In this document: positions 62,800-64,000 of the stretch, in pieces | How the letters are laid out: every line of letters starts with the position of its first letter | How positions within the stretch are numbered: the stretch's first letter is position 1 | Assembly (NCBI RefSeq): GCF_016793705.1 | Contig: NZ_JAEULO010000039.1 | Location: 124,001 to 188,000, forward strand | DNA: 64,000 bases | Direction of reading: 5' to 3' | Origin: Tabrizicola sp. | GTDB taxonomy: Bacteria > Pseudomonadota > Alphaproteobacteria > Rhodobacterales > Rhodobacteraceae | Translations under genes and position numbers: made by a program | The notes under the pieces: generated by a model | The model's input: only the letters and a program-made list of their open reading frames with translations | Databases searched by the model: none | What the model was told of the DNA's origin: nothing

Positions 62800-63080
62800 T
62801 TCGACCGCCCCTTGCTGCGCGCCACATCGCGCGCCAGTTCCACCCTGGTGATTTCATGCGTGACCGTGTTCCGCGTCACCACCAGCCAGGAACGGTCGCC
62901 CTGTTCGTGATACCAAAGCTCTCGGTGTTCGCCGGCCGGGTTGGTGCGCTGATACAGATACTCGTGGAAGACCTCGACGCCCGCGGTCATGCCGTCGGGC
63001 CGCTCGATCAGACTGGCATCGCCGAGATAGACGAATTCCTGCGCGTCGCGGGGGCCGAGGATCGGATGGTGAATGATCAT
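62796..63080 (-). CDS. soxD: Sarcosine oxidase, delta subunit (zinc ligands missing)
   Basis: About 94 residues. Family features are GPRDAQEFVYLGDASL at the N-terminus and WYHEQGDRSW and THEI later. Canonical SoxD proteins hold zinc through a C-P-x-C-G motif and a later His and Cys. Here the first pair reads HPILG and the later site HEQGD, so three of the four ligands are replaced. The subunit is therefore likely to fold without zinc. The ATG begins MIIHHP; no better start exists. It lies 13 bases after soxB and overlaps soxA. Confidence 0.88.
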   Translation of the reverse strand: MIIHHPILGPRDAQEFVYLGDASLIERPDGMTAGVEVFHEYLYQRTNPAGEHRELWYHEQGDRSWLVVTRNTVTHEITRVELARDVARSKGRSK

Positions 63081-63093
63081 TCGATAATTTCCG

Positions 63094-64000
63094 TCAATGC
63101 AGGTTCGGCTGGGCGCCCTGGCCCTTTTCATCGATCATCAGGCCCTTGAGGAACCGGTCGAAACGGTAGGCCGTGGCGGTCTTGTGCGGCTCGTCCTTCA
63201 CCAGAAGATGCGCGAAGGCCCAGCCCGAGGCGGGGGTCGCCTTGAAGCCGCCGTAGCACCAGCCGCCGTTGAAGTAGAGCCCCTCGACGGGGGTCTTGTC
63301 GATGATCGGCGAGCCGTCCATCGACATGTCCATGATCCCGCCCCAGGTGCGCAGCAGCCGCACCCTGCCGATAGCGGGCATCAGCGCCATGCCGCCCTCG
63401 GCCACATCCTCGATCACCGGCAGGTTGCCGCGTTGGGCATAGGAGTTGTAGCCGTCGATGTCACCGCCGAAGACCAGGCCGCCCTTGTCGGACTGGCTGA
63501 CGTAGAAATGCCCGGCGCCGAAGGTCATCACGCCGTCGATCAAGGGCTTCAGCCCTTCGGAAACGAAGGCTTGCAGGACGTGGGATTCCATCGGCAGCCG
63601 CATCCCGGCATGGGCCATCACCTTGGAGGACGACCCCGCCACCGCGACGCCGACCTTCTTCGCCCCGATGAAGCCGCGGGAGGTTTCAACCCCCCGGATG
63701 CGGCCGTTCTCGATCCGCATGCCGGTGACTTCGCAGTTCTGGATCAGGTCGACGCCGCGCATGTCGGCGCCGCGGGCATAGCCCCACGCGACCGCGTCAT
63801 GCCGCACCGTGCCGCCGCGCGGTTGCATCAGTGCACCCTTGATCGGGAAGCGGGCGTTGTCGAAGTTCAGCCAGGGATACATGGCGCGCACTTCGTCGCG
63901 ATTTAGCAGGCGCGCACCGGCACCGTGCAGGATCATCGCATTGCCGCGCCGGGTGGCCGCGTCACGCTGCGCGTCGGTGTGGATCAGGTTGATGATCCCG
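63094..64000 (-). CDS. soxB: Sarcosine oxidase, beta subunit (5' end outside window)
   Basis: The C-terminal three-quarters of a roughly 415-residue flavoprotein. The reading frame stays open to the window edge, so its start lies outside. It carries the non-covalent FAD and a covalent FMN; TVRHDAVAWGYARGAD contains the His expected to bind FMN. MESHVLQAFVSEGLKPL and YFNGGWCYGGFKATPASGW, followed by AFAHLL, are strong family matches. It is the first gene of the sox set visible here, followed by soxD, soxA and soxG. Confidence 0.95.
   Translation of the reverse strand, partial: GIINLIHTDAQRDAATRRGNAMILHGAGARLLNRDEVRAMYPWLNFDNARFPIKGALMQPRGGTVRHDAVAWGYARGADMRGVDLIQNCEVTGMRIENGRIRGVETSRGFIGAKKVGVAVAGSSSKVMAHAGMRLPMESHVLQAFVSEGLKPLIDGVMTFGAGHFYVSQSDKGGLVFGGDIDGYNSYAQRGNLPVIEDVAEGGMALMPAIGRVRLLRTWGGIMDMSMDGSPIIDKTPVEGLYFNGGWCYGGFKATPASGWAFAHLLVKDEPHKTATAYRFDRFLKGLMIDEKGQGAQPNLH

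Overview
The window is high-GC DNA from an alphaproteobacterium, most likely a member of the Rhodobacteraceae/Paracoccaceae. The family-level assignment is inferred from content: a 49-residue aa3-type cytochrome oxidase subunit IV, a DUF2794 protein, an invasion-associated-locus-B protein, an AnsA-type (rhizobial) asparaginase, a TMADH-like flavoprotein, heterotetrameric sarcosine oxidase, and dense ATGA-coupled operons. I see no tRNA, rRNA, CRISPR array, phage or insertion sequence, and no interrupted gene. Only the first gene (acyl-CoA dehydrogenase) and the last (sarcosine oxidase beta) are cut, both by the window edges.

Layout, left half. 1-7.7 kb: a beta-oxidation block (acyl-CoA dehydrogenase, GST, thiolase, FadB) interrupted by a duplicated NTF2-like/cupin module that is translationally coupled to fadB. 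7.8-10.4 kb (minus): a YbjN-proC-csaA-2-hydroxyacid dehydrogenase operon. 10.4-20.5 kb: housekeeping genes trpS, a rhomboid-like protein lacking the catalytic residues, murJ-glnD, an LpoA-like lipoprotein, rsmI, yraN and gshB. 20.5-25.9 kb: a Tat-exported SGNH-like hydrolase divergent from a LuxR-type regulator, a FIST protein and a hybrid kinase, resembling the NosP/NahK nitric-oxide sensing pairing. 26-30.2 kb: coxG-coxS-coxL-coxM for a form II (AYRGAGR) molybdenum hydroxylase. 30.2-45 kb: mixed metabolism, including carbonic anhydrase, an M17 peptidase, an NlpC/P60 protein, asparaginase, rlmN, mobA, a mobB fusion, an aldehyde dehydrogenase and a TMADH-like flavoprotein.

45-55.9 kb is the most unusual region. 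Eight genes form two divergent arms around a 152-bp intergenic region that carries a TGACA-N5-TGTCA inverted repeat. The leftward arm encodes an HtrA-like protease with PDZ domains, an OmpR-type response regulator, its sensor kinase, a patatin-like lipoprotein, a caspase-like (C14) protease and an S1 serine protease. The rightward arm encodes a small PPC-like secreted protein and a second caspase-like protease. All products except the response regulator carry a signal peptide, lipobox or membrane segments. The S1 protease is built as a zymogen (Lys-|-Val-Ile-Gly-Gly), but its predicted S1-pocket residue is Thr, not Asp, so it should not activate itself at Lys. Both caspases carry the Asp-x-Cys arrangement that goes with Arg/Lys specificity in metacaspases. 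I infer a two-component-controlled, extracytoplasmic protease/lipase cascade, and this is my candidate for a previously undescribed system.

55.9-64 kb: an MFS transporter, a D-lactate/2-hydroxyglutarate-type FAD oxidoreductase, an XRE-cupin regulator, and soxBDAG for heterotetrameric sarcosine oxidase, whose delta subunit has lost the usual zinc cysteines. With the TMADH-like flavoprotein this suggests use of N-methylated amines and glycine derivatives.
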